From Candidatus Woesearchaeota archaeon (lineage in GTDB: Archaea; Nanobdellota; Nanobdellia; Woesearchaeales; UBA11576): a stretch of 64,000 nucleotides of DNA. The notes beneath the pieces are model-generated. The model worked only from the letters and a program-made list of their open reading frames with translations. It was not told the DNA's origin and did no database searches. Shown in pieces: positions 1 through 9,873 of the stretch (positions are counted from its first letter, which is position 1; each line of letters begins with the position of its first letter). The stretch spans positions 62,001 to 126,000 of the forward strand of contig JABGYH010000005.1 of the NCBI GenBank assembly GCA_018675335.1. Direction: 5' to 3'. The translations under genes were made by a program, and so were the position numbers.

Positions 1-2
1 TC

Positions 3-1742
3 ATGTTTCTAATGAAAGAAAACAAAAAACTTAGTAAAAATTCATTATTTCAAAGACTTATTAAAAATCCAATTCTATTATTACAAATTTTAATAATACT
101 AATTGCCGCAGCAGCAATTGCAAAACCATTTATTTTAGTTAGCGAATCAAGTTATGTTGAAAATACCATATTAGTTATTGATTCAAGTGCTAGTATGCAA
201 GCAAAGTATTCTGGAGAATTTGGAGATTCGGATTCTAGATTTAAAAAAGCTATTGAATTAGCTCAAATTAACCTAGGTGAAAAAAACACAGTAATTATTG
301 CAGCATCAACTCCTGAAATCGCATTAAAAAATGAAGAAAAAGAAACTACTAAAAGTTTTTTACAAAATCTAAAACCAAAAGATACACGTTCAGGATTATT
401 TGATGCAATTTTATCTTCAACCAATTTTGCAAAAGAAGGAGATGTAGTAGTCGTTATTTCAGATTTTATTGAAACTGAATCCGATAAAGGAATAGATACT
501 GCAAAAAAGATTTTAAAAAGTCGTGGCATTAAAACTCAATTTATTAGTTTAATTGACGAAACTTCAAAAATTATTAAAAATGTAGGAATAATTAGTGTTG
601 AAGTAAGCGATAAATTTACTACAGTTCATATCAAAAACTTTAATGATGTTGAGGAAACTGTAGGCATTAGTGTTAATGGTAAATCAAATTCTAATATTTC
701 AGCAAATCAATTAAATATTGATCCTAAAAGTCAAGAAATGTTTTCATTTTCTAATATGCCAGGAATTACCACAGTTAAGATTACGGTTCCAGGAGATGAA
801 TTTGAACTCGACAACACAGCATTTGTAAGCACTCCAACAACAAATAAAGTTGACTTATTATATATTAACAGCAAAAGATCAAAGTATTTAGGAACCGCGC
901 TTGATGTGTTAGATAATATAAATCTTAAAGAAGCAGGTCCGCCTAAAATTTCTATAGGCTCAGAACCAATTATACTACTGGGAGAAATCACTCCAAATTT
1001 ACTTCTTCCTCAAACATTTAGAAACATAGAGAAAAAAGTTAAGAATGGTGCAGCGTTAATTATTACAAGTCATGATGATATGTTCCAAATCGACTATAAG
1101 GGAATGTTACCTATTTTATTAAATGATGATGGATTTATGAACGATAGCACAGTATTTATCGATCAAGTAAATCCTTTAACTAAAGATATTAATTTTGGAA
1201 AAATTTCAAAACATTTTAATGTTAGTGCTCAAGAGGGAGTTAATGTGATTGCAAGCACAAATACTGGAGTTCCAATTCTAGCTTTCAAAAAACATGATGA
1301 AGGGACAGTAGTTTATTATGGAATTTTTGATGAAAATAGTGATTTTAAACGTGATATGTATTATCCTATTTTTTGGAAAAGACTTACTGATTTTTTAGTT
1401 AATAAAGTTAGCTTAAGAAATATTAATAAAAAAACAGGAGATTTATTGAGTTTTACTGAACCAACTTCAGTTTTAACTCCTACAGGAAATGTTAAAACAA
1501 ATATTTTAAAGTTTACTAAACAAGGAGTTTATGAGTTAGAAGATAAAAAAATTGTTGCAAATCTTGCTAGTGTTAAAGAATCAAATATTAATTCAAATGG
1601 AGTTTTACAAAAAGCATTATCTGATCCAATTGAAAAAAAAGAGGAAATGGTTCCTGAAAATATTAGCAAATATGTAATTTATGGTTTGCTTGCATTTTTA
1701 TTTTTAGAATTGCTTGCATTAAAAATTAGAGGAGACATTTAA
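3..1742 (+). CDS. BatA-like membrane protein with VWA domain (5' end outside window)
   Basis: Membrane-anchored von Willebrand A protein, expected to work with the MoxR ATPase and DUF58 protein downstream. Visible: a hydrophobic segment at about residues 23-45 ending in AKPF, then a VWA domain with a complete MIDAS motif DSSAS (residues 60-64), a beta-rich middle part, and a C-terminal membrane segment at about 555-573. BatA-type proteins normally carry a further membrane segment before the 'FLMKE' sequence seen here at the very start. The reading frame is open to base 1, so the real start is probably upstream of the window and this entry is 5'-partial. First gene of a plus-strand locus that reaches 7761. 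The function of the complex in archaea is not known; the family assignment is fairly sure. Confidence 0.8.
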   Translation: MFLMKENKKLSKNSLFQRLIKNPILLLQILIILIAAAAIAKPFILVSESSYVENTILVIDSSASMQAKYSGEFGDSDSRFKKAIELAQINLGEKNTVIIAASTPEIALKNEEKETTKSFLQNLKPKDTRSGLFDAILSSTNFAKEGDVVVVISDFIETESDKGIDTAKKILKSRGIKTQFISLIDETSKIIKNVGIISVEVSDKFTTVHIKNFNDVEETVGISVNGKSNSNISANQLNIDPKSQEMFSFSNMPGITTVKITVPGDEFELDNTAFVSTPTTNKVDLLYINSKRSKYLGTALDVLDNINLKEAGPPKISIGSEPIILLGEITPNLLLPQTFRNIEKKVKNGAALIITSHDDMFQIDYKGMLPILLNDDGFMNDSTVFIDQVNPLTKDINFGKISKHFNVSAQEGVNVIASTNTGVPILAFKKHDEGTVVYYGIFDENSDFKRDMYYPIFWKRLTDFLVNKVSLRNINKKTGDLLSFTEPTSVLTPTGNVKTNILKFTKQGVYELEDKKIVANLASVKESNINSNGVLQKALSDPIEKKEEMVPENISKYVIYGLLAFLFLELLALKIRGDI

Positions 1743-1842
1743 GTATGACCTGCATTCAGACTCGAGAAAATTCAGACTCTAAATAAACACAAACAAATAA
1801 AATTTCAAAACAATCTTAAAAAATAGAGGAATTAACAAAAAA

Positions 1843-4314
1843 ATGAATTACTCAACGTTATGGAATGATTTTTTAACTGAATTAAGTTCTGTTAATTGGT
1901 TAGATTTAAATTTCCAAAAACAAAATATGTTGTTCTTTTTAATTCCTTTAATTATAGTGTTAATCATATTTATTAAATTCAATTGGATTAAACTTGATCC
2001 TAGACTTAAAGAAAATAAAAAATATAGAATTCAAAGAGGACTTTATCGTTTTTTTGTTTTTTGTAGTAGATTAATTGTTTTTTCATTATTAATACTAGCA
2101 TTAGCAGAACCTTTTGGAGAAGTTACTCGCGAGATTCCAGGAAATACTGAAGTACATATTTTAATTGATAATTCTTCTTCAATGGAATTATTTGATACAA
2201 GTTTTGTAACTGATCTTAAAAATAAAATTGAAGAACAACTTCCAGTTAATTCTAAAATAATTGCTAAAGGTGTTAATTCAAACATAGGAGATAACATTTT
2301 AACAAATCTTGAATCAGATAGAAATATTTTATTAATCAGCGACGGACAAGTCAGTTCAGGATTAAGTCTTGGCAGTGTTTCTTTAATGGCAACTAATCTT
2401 AATTCAACAATTAGTGCAATTAAACTTGAAGAATCCGAGTCAGATATTAGCATTAAATTAATTGGACCTAAAAAAACTATTGCAGATGTTGATAATACAT
2501 ATAAAATATTATTAAATCGTGTTGGCGAAAATATTAATAAAAAAACTAAAATTGCAGTTTATGTTGATGATGAAGAAATTTTAACAGAATCAACTACAGA
2601 AAATGAAATTACATTCAAAAGAAATTTTACTGAAGGAACACACACAATTCATGCAAAACTTAAAGGAATTAGTTTGAATCATTTTAAACAAAATGATAAT
2701 TATTATAAAACTACTAGTGTAATTAAACGGCCTAAAGTTTTACTAATAACAAAAGAAGCAACTCCTCTTGAAACAATTTTAGGAGACTTATATGATTTAA
2801 CAGTTATGCAAAACATTCCTTCAAAAGAAGTTCTTGATGAGTTTTATGCAACAGTTCTAAATGATTTACCAATTGAAACAATTAATCCAGAATTTAGTGC
2901 TCTTCAACAATATGTTATTGAAGGTAATGGACTTCTAGTAATTGGTGGTTATGATAGTTATGATAATGGCGGTTACAAAGATAGTTTATTTGAAACTTTA
3001 CTTCCAATAAATATTGGTACTGCAACAAAACTTCCTGGAGGTGCAAATGTTGTTTTAGTTATTGATATTTCGGGAAGCACAGGTTATGGAATTGAAGGAT
3101 CAGATGGTAAAGCAGTAGATATTGAAAAAGCTCTTGCAATTAGTGTTATTAATGATATTCATGAAAATAATAGAGTGGGAGCAGTTGCATTTAATGATCA
3201 AGCGTATAAAGTTAGTGATATTGAACCATTATTTGTTCATAAAGCTGAATTAAAAACGAAAATTGCTAGTTTAAAAGATGGCGGCCCAACAGTGTTACAA
3301 TCTGGTTTGAGGGGAGCTTTTGAATTATTACATGGAAAATCTGGGTCTCGTAATGTTGTGTGGATTACGGATGGGCAAACAATGGATACTATTGATTTGT
3401 TAACTACTCAAGACATTATTGAAAGTATGAATGCGCAAGGTATTAGAGTATTTATTATTGGTGTTGGTGCTAATACTAATGAAGAATACCTTAGTAAAAT
3501 GGGTAAACTTGCAGGTGGTTTTTATTTGAAAGCTACTGAATCAAACAAACTTAAGATTTTATTTGGTGAACCTGAAAAAGAAGATGTTGGTGAAGCATTT
3601 GGTTTATTTATTCTTGATCCTAGTCATTTCATTACTGATGATTTAATTCTTAATGCCGTAATGTATGGTTATAATCAAGTAGTTCCAAAAACTGCAGCAA
3701 ACTTACTTGTAACAACTGATGGTGGTGAACCTGCACTTACTGTTTGGAGATATGGAATTGGTCGGGTTGGTGCATTAACTGTTTTTTCAGGAGGAAATAA
3801 TCTAGGAGAGTTACTTAATGCGAAAAATAGTAGACTACTTACTCGAAATATGAATTGGTTAATTGGAGAGCCTGAAAGAAAAGAACCTTATTTTGTTGAA
3901 ATTGTTGATAGTCGAGTTAACAAAAAATCAACGGTTATTGTTAAAAGTGAGAAATTTCCAAAAGCTGAAGGTCTTACATTTAATAAAATTGATGAAAATA
4001 AATACAAAGCAGAATTTGTTAGGACAAAAACTGGATTTGATACTCTTCTTAGTAAAGACTTCGGAGTAAATTATGATCCTGAATTTGAAAATATTGGCGT
4101 TTCACCAAATTTAAATACAGTTGTACACGCTACAGGTGGAAAAGTTTTTAAACCTGATCAAGTAGATAAAATAATAAAACATGTTAAGTCAGTATCAAAA
4201 AGAAGTATTACTGAACGTACATTATTAACATTACCATTTTTAGTTTTAGCATTACTTCTATTTTTATTAGAAGTTGTGTTAAGACGGATTTATGAAACTT
4301 GGATTTTAAGATAA
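1843..4314 (+). CDS. Large membrane protein with two VWA domains
   Basis: An 823-residue protein: membrane segments at about 30-46 and 69-89, then a first VWA-like domain with DNSSS (109-113), a beta-rich region, a segment around 300-390 that resembles the glutamine-amidotransferase-like fold often found in such proteins (IGGYDSYDNGG), a second VWA domain with a clear DISGS MIDAS (near residue 407) and TDGQ, and a C-terminal membrane segment near 797-812. Both ends are membrane-anchored, so the VWA domains probably sit together on one face. It lies about 100 bp after another VWA gene and before MoxR/DUF58. The double VWA arrangement is unusual. Metal-ion-dependent protein binding is the family role; the partner is unknown. 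Confidence 0.8.
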   Translation: MNYSTLWNDFLTELSSVNWLDLNFQKQNMLFFLIPLIIVLIIFIKFNWIKLDPRLKENKKYRIQRGLYRFFVFCSRLIVFSLLILALAEPFGEVTREIPGNTEVHILIDNSSSMELFDTSFVTDLKNKIEEQLPVNSKIIAKGVNSNIGDNILTNLESDRNILLISDGQVSSGLSLGSVSLMATNLNSTISAIKLEESESDISIKLIGPKKTIADVDNTYKILLNRVGENINKKTKIAVYVDDEEILTESTTENEITFKRNFTEGTHTIHAKLKGISLNHFKQNDNYYKTTSVIKRPKVLLITKEATPLETILGDLYDLTVMQNIPSKEVLDEFYATVLNDLPIETINPEFSALQQYVIEGNGLLVIGGYDSYDNGGYKDSLFETLLPINIGTATKLPGGANVVLVIDISGSTGYGIEGSDGKAVDIEKALAISVINDIHENNRVGAVAFNDQAYKVSDIEPLFVHKAELKTKIASLKDGGPTVLQSGLRGAFELLHGKSGSRNVVWITDGQTMDTIDLLTTQDIIESMNAQGIRVFIIGVGANTNEEYLSKMGKLAGGFYLKATESNKLKILFGEPEKEDVGEAFGLFILDPSHFITDDLILNAVMYGYNQVVPKTAANLLVTTDGGEPALTVWRYGIGRVGALTVFSGGNNLGELLNAKNSRLLTRNMNWLIGEPERKEPYFVEIVDSRVNKKSTVIVKSEKFPKAEGLTFNKIDENKYKAEFVRTKTGFDTLLSKDFGVNYDPEFENIGVSPNLNTVVHATGGKVFKPDQVDKIIKHVKSVSKRSITERTLLTLPFLVLALLLFLLEVVLRRIYETWILR

Positions 4315-4407
4315 AATATGCTCAAATAAGAATATAATAAAATAATATTACTAAAATTAAAAAAAACTCATATAAAAAAATTATTTATGAAAAAGAGGTT
4401 GGTTTGA

Positions 4408-4959
4408 ATGGGATTCATGGAGAAAAACATTAATATTTTTTTACTCATTTTACTACTAGCAATGATTGTAGTACTCGGTGGAGCATCTGTTTATTATCAA
4501 GATATAATTAAAGAAACTACTTTAAAATTTAAAGAAAAAAATGCTGAATTTGATACTTGCACAACAAATCTCAATAATACAACCATCATTCTAAATAAAG
4601 CTAAAGAAAATCTTGATTTAACAAAACAGGATGTATCAACATATGGAGTATTATATGAAAATAAAACTGCAGAACTAACTGATACTAAAACAAATCTTGA
4701 ATCGACAAAATCGAGTCTTGAAAATACTCAGTCAGAATTAAGTAATACTAAAGAGACACTTGATGAGTTTAAAGAAAAGTATGAAAAAGAAAAATCTCTT
4801 AGATTAGAGGTAGAAAGTGAAAATGCAGACTTAAGTGAAACTCTAAAAATTACCAAATCTGCAAAAGCTGCAGCAGATGCAACAATAGCTGATTTGAATG
4901 ATCAAATTGATGCTTTAGATAATGAAGTAGCTCAATTAGAAGAAGAATGTGATGCATAA
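4408..4959 (+). CDS. Single-pass membrane protein with long coiled coil
   Basis: 183 residues: an N-terminal membrane segment at about 10-29, then an almost unbroken coiled coil to the C-terminus, with repeated N-T-K-x-x-L-E heptad-like units and a final acidic EEECDA. No catalytic domain is visible. A purine-rich SD (GAGGTT) precedes the ATG at 4408; a second ATG three codons on is also possible. It sits between the double-VWA gene and a membrane protein in the VWA-MoxR locus, all on the same strand, so a scaffold role in that complex is a fair inference. Coiled coils match many unrelated proteins by composition, so homology should be claimed only from gene order. Confidence 0.75.
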   Translation: MGFMEKNINIFLLILLLAMIVVLGGASVYYQDIIKETTLKFKEKNAEFDTCTTNLNNTTIILNKAKENLDLTKQDVSTYGVLYENKTAELTDTKTNLESTKSSLENTQSELSNTKETLDEFKEKYEKEKSLRLEVESENADLSETLKITKSAKAAADATIADLNDQIDALDNEVAQLEEECDA

Positions 4960-5024
4960 ATAAAAAAGCATAACAAAATAATGGAATTAAACATAATCAA
5001 ATAAATTAAAACTTAACAAAAAAA

Positions 5025-5819
5025 ATGGATGAAGTAAGAAAGTTATTTAAGGAATTGTATTTTGAGATTTTTAAAATTGTTATTTTAAATTCTCTTTTGG
5101 ATAGTCTTATTTTCTTTTTTATATTGCATCTTAATTTAAGTTTTTTTAATATTAGTTTTTATTATGCACTTATTGCAAGTCTTATTTTTTTCTCAATAAA
5201 TATTCTTATTCGTATGAAAAAAGCTCAACTTAAGTATGTTGAAGACAAAAATCCGAGCATTAGAGAAATTTTGCGAACTGCAAGAGATAGTTTTGGCAGT
5301 GATAATTTTATGATTCGTGCTTGTTTTGAAGATTTAATTGAACGTATGAAAAAAGCTTCATCAGGAAATATGGTTAGCGGAGGAACAATTTTATTTAAAT
5401 CTGCAATTATTACTGGTTTATGCTTTTTTATTGTTGTATTCGCACCTTACTCAGTTAATGTTGATGCCATAGTTAATGATTTTGAATTACCTGCGTTTTT
5501 AGGAGGGGGAAACGGCGGAAAAGGAGTTAGTGCATTTGATTTTTATGGAACTGAATTTAATAACTCAGGTGACATTTATGGTGATGAAAGTGTTGCTTTA
5601 TTAGGTGATGATGAAATTGAGTTGATGATTAATCCAGAATTAAATGAACTAAATTTGGATCAAGTAAAACCTATTGAGGACAAAATCTTTCAACAAGGAA
5701 ATTTCCCCGGTGAAGTTGTTGCAGTAAATGATGAACTCAGTGGTGAAAAAGTTCCTGAAGAAAGTAAAATTGCTATTGCTTATAATCTTAAAATTATGGA
5801 AGATGATAATTCAAAATAA
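5025..5819 (+). CDS. Membrane protein of the VWA-MoxR locus, function unknown
   Basis: 264 residues with two closely spaced membrane segments at about 15-35 and 40-62, a charged cytoplasmic stretch (65-120), a third membrane segment at about 127-147, and an acidic C-terminal part of about 110 residues with a Gly-rich linker (GGGNGGKG). I do not recognise a named family. The layout, two plus one segments and a soluble tail, and the position just before moxR suggest a membrane component of the same complex. The gene starts with ATG directly after an A-rich leader and has no obvious SD. Confidence 0.7.
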   Translation: MDEVRKLFKELYFEIFKIVILNSLLDSLIFFFILHLNLSFFNISFYYALIASLIFFSINILIRMKKAQLKYVEDKNPSIREILRTARDSFGSDNFMIRACFEDLIERMKKASSGNMVSGGTILFKSAIITGLCFFIVVFAPYSVNVDAIVNDFELPAFLGGGNGGKGVSAFDFYGTEFNNSGDIYGDESVALLGDDEIELMINPELNELNLDQVKPIEDKIFQQGNFPGEVVAVNDELSGEKVPEESKIAIAYNLKIMEDDNSK

Positions 5820-5945
5820 TATTAACCTCATAATCAAACTAATAATTAAACATACTAATCAAATAAAAAAACATGAAAACCAATTATTTAAAAAAAAAAC
5901 ATAAAACAAAATTAAAAAAAATACATATTTATGAGGTGAATTGTA

Positions 5946-6905
5946 ATGGCTTCAAAAAGTTATATGGAATCTGTTAAAAAAATCCAAACAAAGTTTGAGA
6001 GCTTAAAAAAAGAGCTTGGAAAAGTAGTTGTAGGACAATCTGATGTTGTTGATGAAATTTTAGTGGCTATAATGTGTGGAGGAAATGCATTGCTAGAATC
6101 ATATCCAGGTCTTGGTAAAACATTAACTATTAATACACTGTCACAACTTTTGGATATGAAGTTTAGTCGTATTCAAAGTACGCCTGACCTGATGCCCTCA
6201 GATATTACTGGAACTTATCTTATTGAAGAAGATAAAGGAAAGAAAAAATTTAAATTTCAACAAGGCCCACTATTTGCAAATATTGTTCTTGCAGATGAGA
6301 TTAATCGTGCAACACCAAAAACTCAAGCGGCACTCCTTGAAGCCATGCAGGAAAAACAAGTAACAGTTGGTAATACTACATTCAAACTTGATGCTCCATT
6401 TTTTGTTTTAGCAACTCAAAACCCTATTGATCAAGAAGGAACGTATCCCTTACCCGAAGCGCAGGTTGACAGGTTTTTATTCAAAATTTTAGTAAATTAT
6501 CCAACAAAAGAAGAAGAATTTGAAATTGTTGAACGTTTCACAAGTCATTCTGAACTTAGTGATGTAAAAAAAGTTTTGAGTAAAGAACAATTAATTACAA
6601 TTCAAAAATTAGTAAAACAAATTCCAGTTGCAGATGATTTGAAAGAAAAGGTAGTAAAGTTAGTTAATTTTACTCGAACTGATAAAGAATTAATCGAGTA
6701 TGGTGCATCACCTAGAGCATCACTAGGAATAGTTCTTGCAGCAAAAGCTCATGCATTAATGAATGGTCGAGCATATGTTAGCATGAAAGACATTGAAAAG
6801 GTCGCATATCCAGTTCTTAGACACAGAATAGTATTGAGTTTTAAATCAGAACGAGAAAGTAAAACTGCAGATAATGTAATTGGAGAACTTTTAAAAAAAT
6901 TATAA
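5946..6905 (+). CDS. moxR: MoxR-family AAA+ ATPase
   Basis: MoxR-type AAA+ ATPases act as chaperone-like activators of VWA proteins. All key motifs are present: Walker A GLGKT (55-59), Walker B LADE (115-118), sensor-1 region ATQNP (156-160), the DRF arginine-finger segment (175-177) and a GASPRAS sensor-2 motif near 260. The length of 319 residues is normal. A good SD (AGGTGA) lies 6 nt before the ATG. The next gene, a DUF58 protein, begins 4 nt after the stop, so the two are surely co-translated. Partners are likely the VWA proteins encoded upstream. Confidence 0.95.
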   Translation: MASKSYMESVKKIQTKFESLKKELGKVVVGQSDVVDEILVAIMCGGNALLESYPGLGKTLTINTLSQLLDMKFSRIQSTPDLMPSDITGTYLIEEDKGKKKFKFQQGPLFANIVLADEINRATPKTQAALLEAMQEKQVTVGNTTFKLDAPFFVLATQNPIDQEGTYPLPEAQVDRFLFKILVNYPTKEEEFEIVERFTSHSELSDVKKVLSKEQLITIQKLVKQIPVADDLKEKVVKLVNFTRTDKELIEYGASPRASLGIVLAAKAHALMNGRAYVSMKDIEKVAYPVLRHRIVLSFKSERESKTADNVIGELLKKL

Positions 6906-6909
6906 AAAA

Positions 6910-7761
6910 ATGATTGATTTAGAATTCATAAAAGATTTGAACCGATTTAGCATCATGCTAAAAAAACGTATCCATAGTAACTACTCAGGTGTTCGTCAAA
7001 GTAGAAGGTTTGGTTCAGGACTCGTTTTTTATGATTATCGACAATATGTACCCGGAGATGATTTTAGAGCTATTGATTGGAAAGTATATGCGAGAACTAA
7101 TGATTTGTATATTAAACGTTTTGAAGAAGAAAGAAATATGAGTGTTCACGTAATAGTTGATGCGAGCGCAAGTATGGATTTTGGTGCTAAAATAAAAAAA
7201 TTTGAATATGCTTCAATGGTAGCACTTGGATTTTGCCATATGGCTTTAAAAAATAATGAACGTTTTGAAATTTCTACATTTGCAGAAGACCTTAAAGTTT
7301 TCAAAGCACATAAAGGAATGAGCAAACTCATCAGTAGTTTTTATACATTACAAGATATTAAACCTGACGGTAAAAGTTTATTTGCAGAATCATTAAAAAA
7401 ATATAAAGCAATTATTAAACATAAAGCATTTGTTGTTATTGTTTCAGATTTCTTATTTGATTTAAATCAACTTAAAGAAATATTACCCTTATTCAAAAAA
7501 AGTGATGTTCTTTGCGTACAAGTTTTAGATGAAGAAGAAATAAAACCATTGTTTAAAGGCGATGTGTTATTAGAAGATAGCGAGACTAAAGATCGTTTGA
7601 AAACATTTATTTCTAATAGATTTAAAGAAACATACAGTAAAGCATTAAGTGATCATTTAAGCGAAATTAGAAGTCTTTGTGGCGATTTAAATATTCGTTT
7701 TGCTACCGTTTCAACAGATACTCCAATTTTTGATGCGTTTTATGAAATGCTCGCAAAATAA
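6910..7761 (+). CDS. DUF58 family protein (VWA-like)
   Basis: 283-residue soluble DUF58 protein, the constant partner of MoxR ATPases. The DUF58 core is clear at residues 41-70: YDYRQYVPGDD then R-x-IDWKVYART. It is followed by a VWA-like MIDAS, DASAS (84-88), which marks it as a member with an intact metal site. It starts 4 nt after the moxR stop. Last gene of the locus; the next gene has its own TATA box. Together with the upstream VWA membrane proteins it forms a locus like the bacterial Bat operon. The biological role in this organism cannot be read from the sequence. Confidence 0.93.
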   Translation: MIDLEFIKDLNRFSIMLKKRIHSNYSGVRQSRRFGSGLVFYDYRQYVPGDDFRAIDWKVYARTNDLYIKRFEEERNMSVHVIVDASASMDFGAKIKKFEYASMVALGFCHMALKNNERFEISTFAEDLKVFKAHKGMSKLISSFYTLQDIKPDGKSLFAESLKKYKAIIKHKAFVVIVSDFLFDLNQLKEILPLFKKSDVLCVQVLDEEEIKPLFKGDVLLEDSETKDRLKTFISNRFKETYSKALSDHLSEIRSLCGDLNIRFATVSTDTPIFDAFYEMLAK

Positions 7762-7773
7762 ATTCTCGAAAAA

Positions 7774-7781
7774 TTTATATA
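7774..7781 (+). promoter_or_regulatory. TATA box of the nucleotidyltransferase gene
   Basis: TTTATATA centred 27 nt before the ATG at 7805, right after the DUF58 stop codon. This spacing predicts a leaderless transcript and supports 7805 as the start rather than an upstream TTG in the same frame that overlaps the DUF58 gene. Confidence 0.65.
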
Positions 7782-7804
7782 CTAAACCACCAATATTCAA
7801 CCAT

Positions 7805-8428
7805 ATGGTTGAAGATATCACCAATACTAAAATTGGAATAATAGGTTTATTTAGAACAAATTACTTAAAACAAGTACACATACGAGGGATGGGACAAAAA
7901 CTTAAAAAAAATCACACAACATTATTACCTCACTTAAAAGATTTAGTAAAAGACAAAATTCTCAATCACAAAACAATTGGAAAAAACAAATATTATTTTC
8001 TTAATCTTTATGAAATAAATACTCGTAATTGGTTAGTTTTAGCAGAAATTGCACAAACAACAAAACATTGTAAAAAATATTTTCAAATATATCAAATAAG
8101 TAATTGGTTTAGTGAATTAAAATTAAACAATCCTTTAATTCTTTTTGGCTCATATGCAGATGAAACATTTAACAAAGCAAGTGATATTGATATTTTAACA
8201 ACTGATAAATTATCTAAAAAAAATTCAGAAAAAATGTTAGAATTTACGGATTTGTCCACTAAAGAAATAAATATTATGGATACAACTTTTGATAAGTTTA
8301 AAAAAGAACTTCATAATCGAGATCCTTTAATTACTGAGGTTGTAAAAAAACATGTTATTCTTCAAAATATTGAACCATTTGTGGATACCCTTTGGGATTA
8401 TTTCAAAAAATACTCACAAGAAGATTGA
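7805..8428 (+). CDS. Nucleotidyltransferase (MNT-type) with N-terminal HTH-like region
   Basis: 207 residues. The C-terminal half is a minimal nucleotidyltransferase: LFGSYAD (113-119, the GS of the family) followed by SDIDIL with the metal-binding Asp128 and Asp130. Residues 1-70 look like a winged helix (LKKNHTTLLPHLKDLVKDKIL), an arrangement common in archaeal MNT proteins. MNT proteins usually pair with a HEPN protein, either as toxin-antitoxin systems in which MNT AMPylates and silences the HEPN toxin, or as regulators. Here the next gene is indeed HEPN-like but is frameshifted. The start at 7805 is chosen from the TATA box 27 nt upstream. Confidence 0.8.
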   Translation: MVEDITNTKIGIIGLFRTNYLKQVHIRGMGQKLKKNHTTLLPHLKDLVKDKILNHKTIGKNKYYFLNLYEINTRNWLVLAEIAQTTKHCKKYFQIYQISNWFSELKLNNPLILFGSYADETFNKASDIDILTTDKLSKKNSEKMLEFTDLSTKEINIMDTTFDKFKKELHNRDPLITEVVKKHVILQNIEPFVDTLWDYFKKYSQED

Positions 8429-8902
8429 AGAAAAAAAGATAATTTGGTGTTTGCGTCAACAAAAAGGAATTAAAATTGTAAAACCTAATAATTATTTGTC
8501 AAATATTTATTTAGAAAAATCAAATAACTCATTAAATGTAATGAATGCCGCATTAAAAATTAAAGAATATGATTGGGTTGCTACAACTGCTTATTATGCA
8601 AGATACTTTAGCATTATTCTTTATTTTGTAAAATAGGAGTAAAATCTGAAATTCATGATTGCACAATCAGTTTAACAAATTATTTATTTTTAAACAAGCG
8701 TAGTTCACTTGAGTTAATGAATGAATTTAAAGAATCTAAAAAATTAAGAATTAGTGCTCAATATTATAATGAAACAAAAAATTTGAACAAAATTAAAAAA
8801 ATAGCAAGTACAACTCTAGATTTTATCGAAAAAATTAAACAAATTAATAGAAATATTAGTTCAGATGAAATAAAACAAATAAGACAGAAATTAAAAAAAT
8901 AA
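8352..8902 (+). pseudogene. HEPN-domain protein, broken by a one-base frameshift
   Basis: Two fragments make one HEPN protein. The first (8352-8636) carries IIWCLRQQKGIK and the typical HEPN helix TTAYYARYF. The second reading frame picks up at about 8627 with KIGVKSEIHDC, which normally follows directly, and runs to 8902. Adding one T to the T4 run at 8624-8627 restores a continuous frame (YFCKIGVKSE). The start is uncertain: the only upstream ATG in frame is 8352, inside the end of the nucleotidyltransferase gene. The HEPN call rests on this sequence pattern and on the MNT neighbour. No R-x4-6-H RNase motif is evident. It may be a true decayed gene or a homopolymer error. Confidence 0.7.
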
Positions 8903-8903
8903 C

Positions 8904-9848
8904 TTAACTTTTTTTCTTAACTGATTTAATTCTTGCTCTCATTCTTGGTTTTTTATGTTTTGGAAAAACTAATTGTACTGTTTTAAATATTACAATTCTT
9001 GCAAACACAAGATAAGAAAAAACAAGTATCACACCTATAATAAAAAAGCCAGTAACACTTTGAACCAGAAGAGGTATTCTAAGTACTAATTCTATAACTA
9101 GCGCTAAAACACCTAAAAATATAATTGATGGAATTATCTGAGGGAATTTTTTTATTCCAATAATGAATGAATTAACAAAGTTTTTGAAAGATTTTCTTTT
9201 CAAAAAACAAAATGATATATTTCCAAAATACCAAATAATAATTAATCCTAAAACTAAAAAGTATTTCCATAATGGTGCAGGAAGTAATACTGCAGGACTA
9301 AGTTTTGAAAGTATGTATGATCTTAAACAAAAAAATGACCAACCAAATGTTAAAATTAAAAAAGGAAGGGACTGTAATGCAAAATTTTTCCAATACTGAA
9401 GTAATGTTAATTCATATTCAGGCTCAATTGGAGTAAGTTTATTATTCTTTGTTGCAGCCTTAATTGAAAATCTCCAAGCAAATACTTGAAATATAATAAA
9501 ACATATCAAAAATGCTAGCATCATAATAAAAACATCTTTCATAATTGATCCAAATAATTCTACAAACTCAGGATTATTGGCAATTACAGATAATTTTGTT
9601 GCATCTTCAGGGGTTAATATATTAGTAAGCCCTCCTGTTTCAGTTCCGAGTAATTGAAATAAGCTTATGATTTTATTTAGTATAAACACTGCAATATAAG
9701 AATAAATCATAGCAAATATGAATACAAATAAGAAATCAAAAAGAATAGTTAAAAAGAAATATACTGGATTTTTAAGAATGGACATACCCGAATCTTGAAT
9801 TATATTAACATAAAATTTCAACCGTTGTTCTAATATATTTCCACCCAT
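8904..9848 (-). CDS. Polytopic membrane protein, about six membrane segments
   Basis: About 314 residues, mostly hydrophobic, with about six membrane helices and a Lys/Arg-rich C-terminus. No enzyme motif. I choose the ATG at 9848 over a TTG six codons upstream because a TATA-like element (TTTAAATA, 9874-9882) lies about 30 nt before it. It closes the long minus-strand cluster of surface proteins. A six-segment protein of similar size and layout closes the other half of that cluster (23328-24167). Both begin with a short charged region then a helix of the type FFLTILFDFLF / FFYTFLLDCTLY. Paralogy is likely but weakly supported by eye. It could be a permease-like or assembly component. Confidence 0.7.
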   Translation of the reverse strand: MGGNILEQRLKFYVNIIQDSGMSILKNPVYFFLTILFDFLFVFIFAMIYSYIAVFILNKIISLFQLLGTETGGLTNILTPEDATKLSVIANNPEFVELFGSIMKDVFIMMLAFLICFIIFQVFAWRFSIKAATKNNKLTPIEPEYELTLLQYWKNFALQSLPFLILTFGWSFFCLRSYILSKLSPAVLLPAPLWKYFLVLGLIIIWYFGNISFCFLKRKSFKNFVNSFIIGIKKFPQIIPSIIFLGVLALVIELVLRIPLLVQSVTGFFIIGVILVFSYLVFARIVIFKTVQLVFPKHKKPRMRARIKSVKKKS

Positions 9849-9873
9849 TTTGTATATAACAAACAAATTTGTT

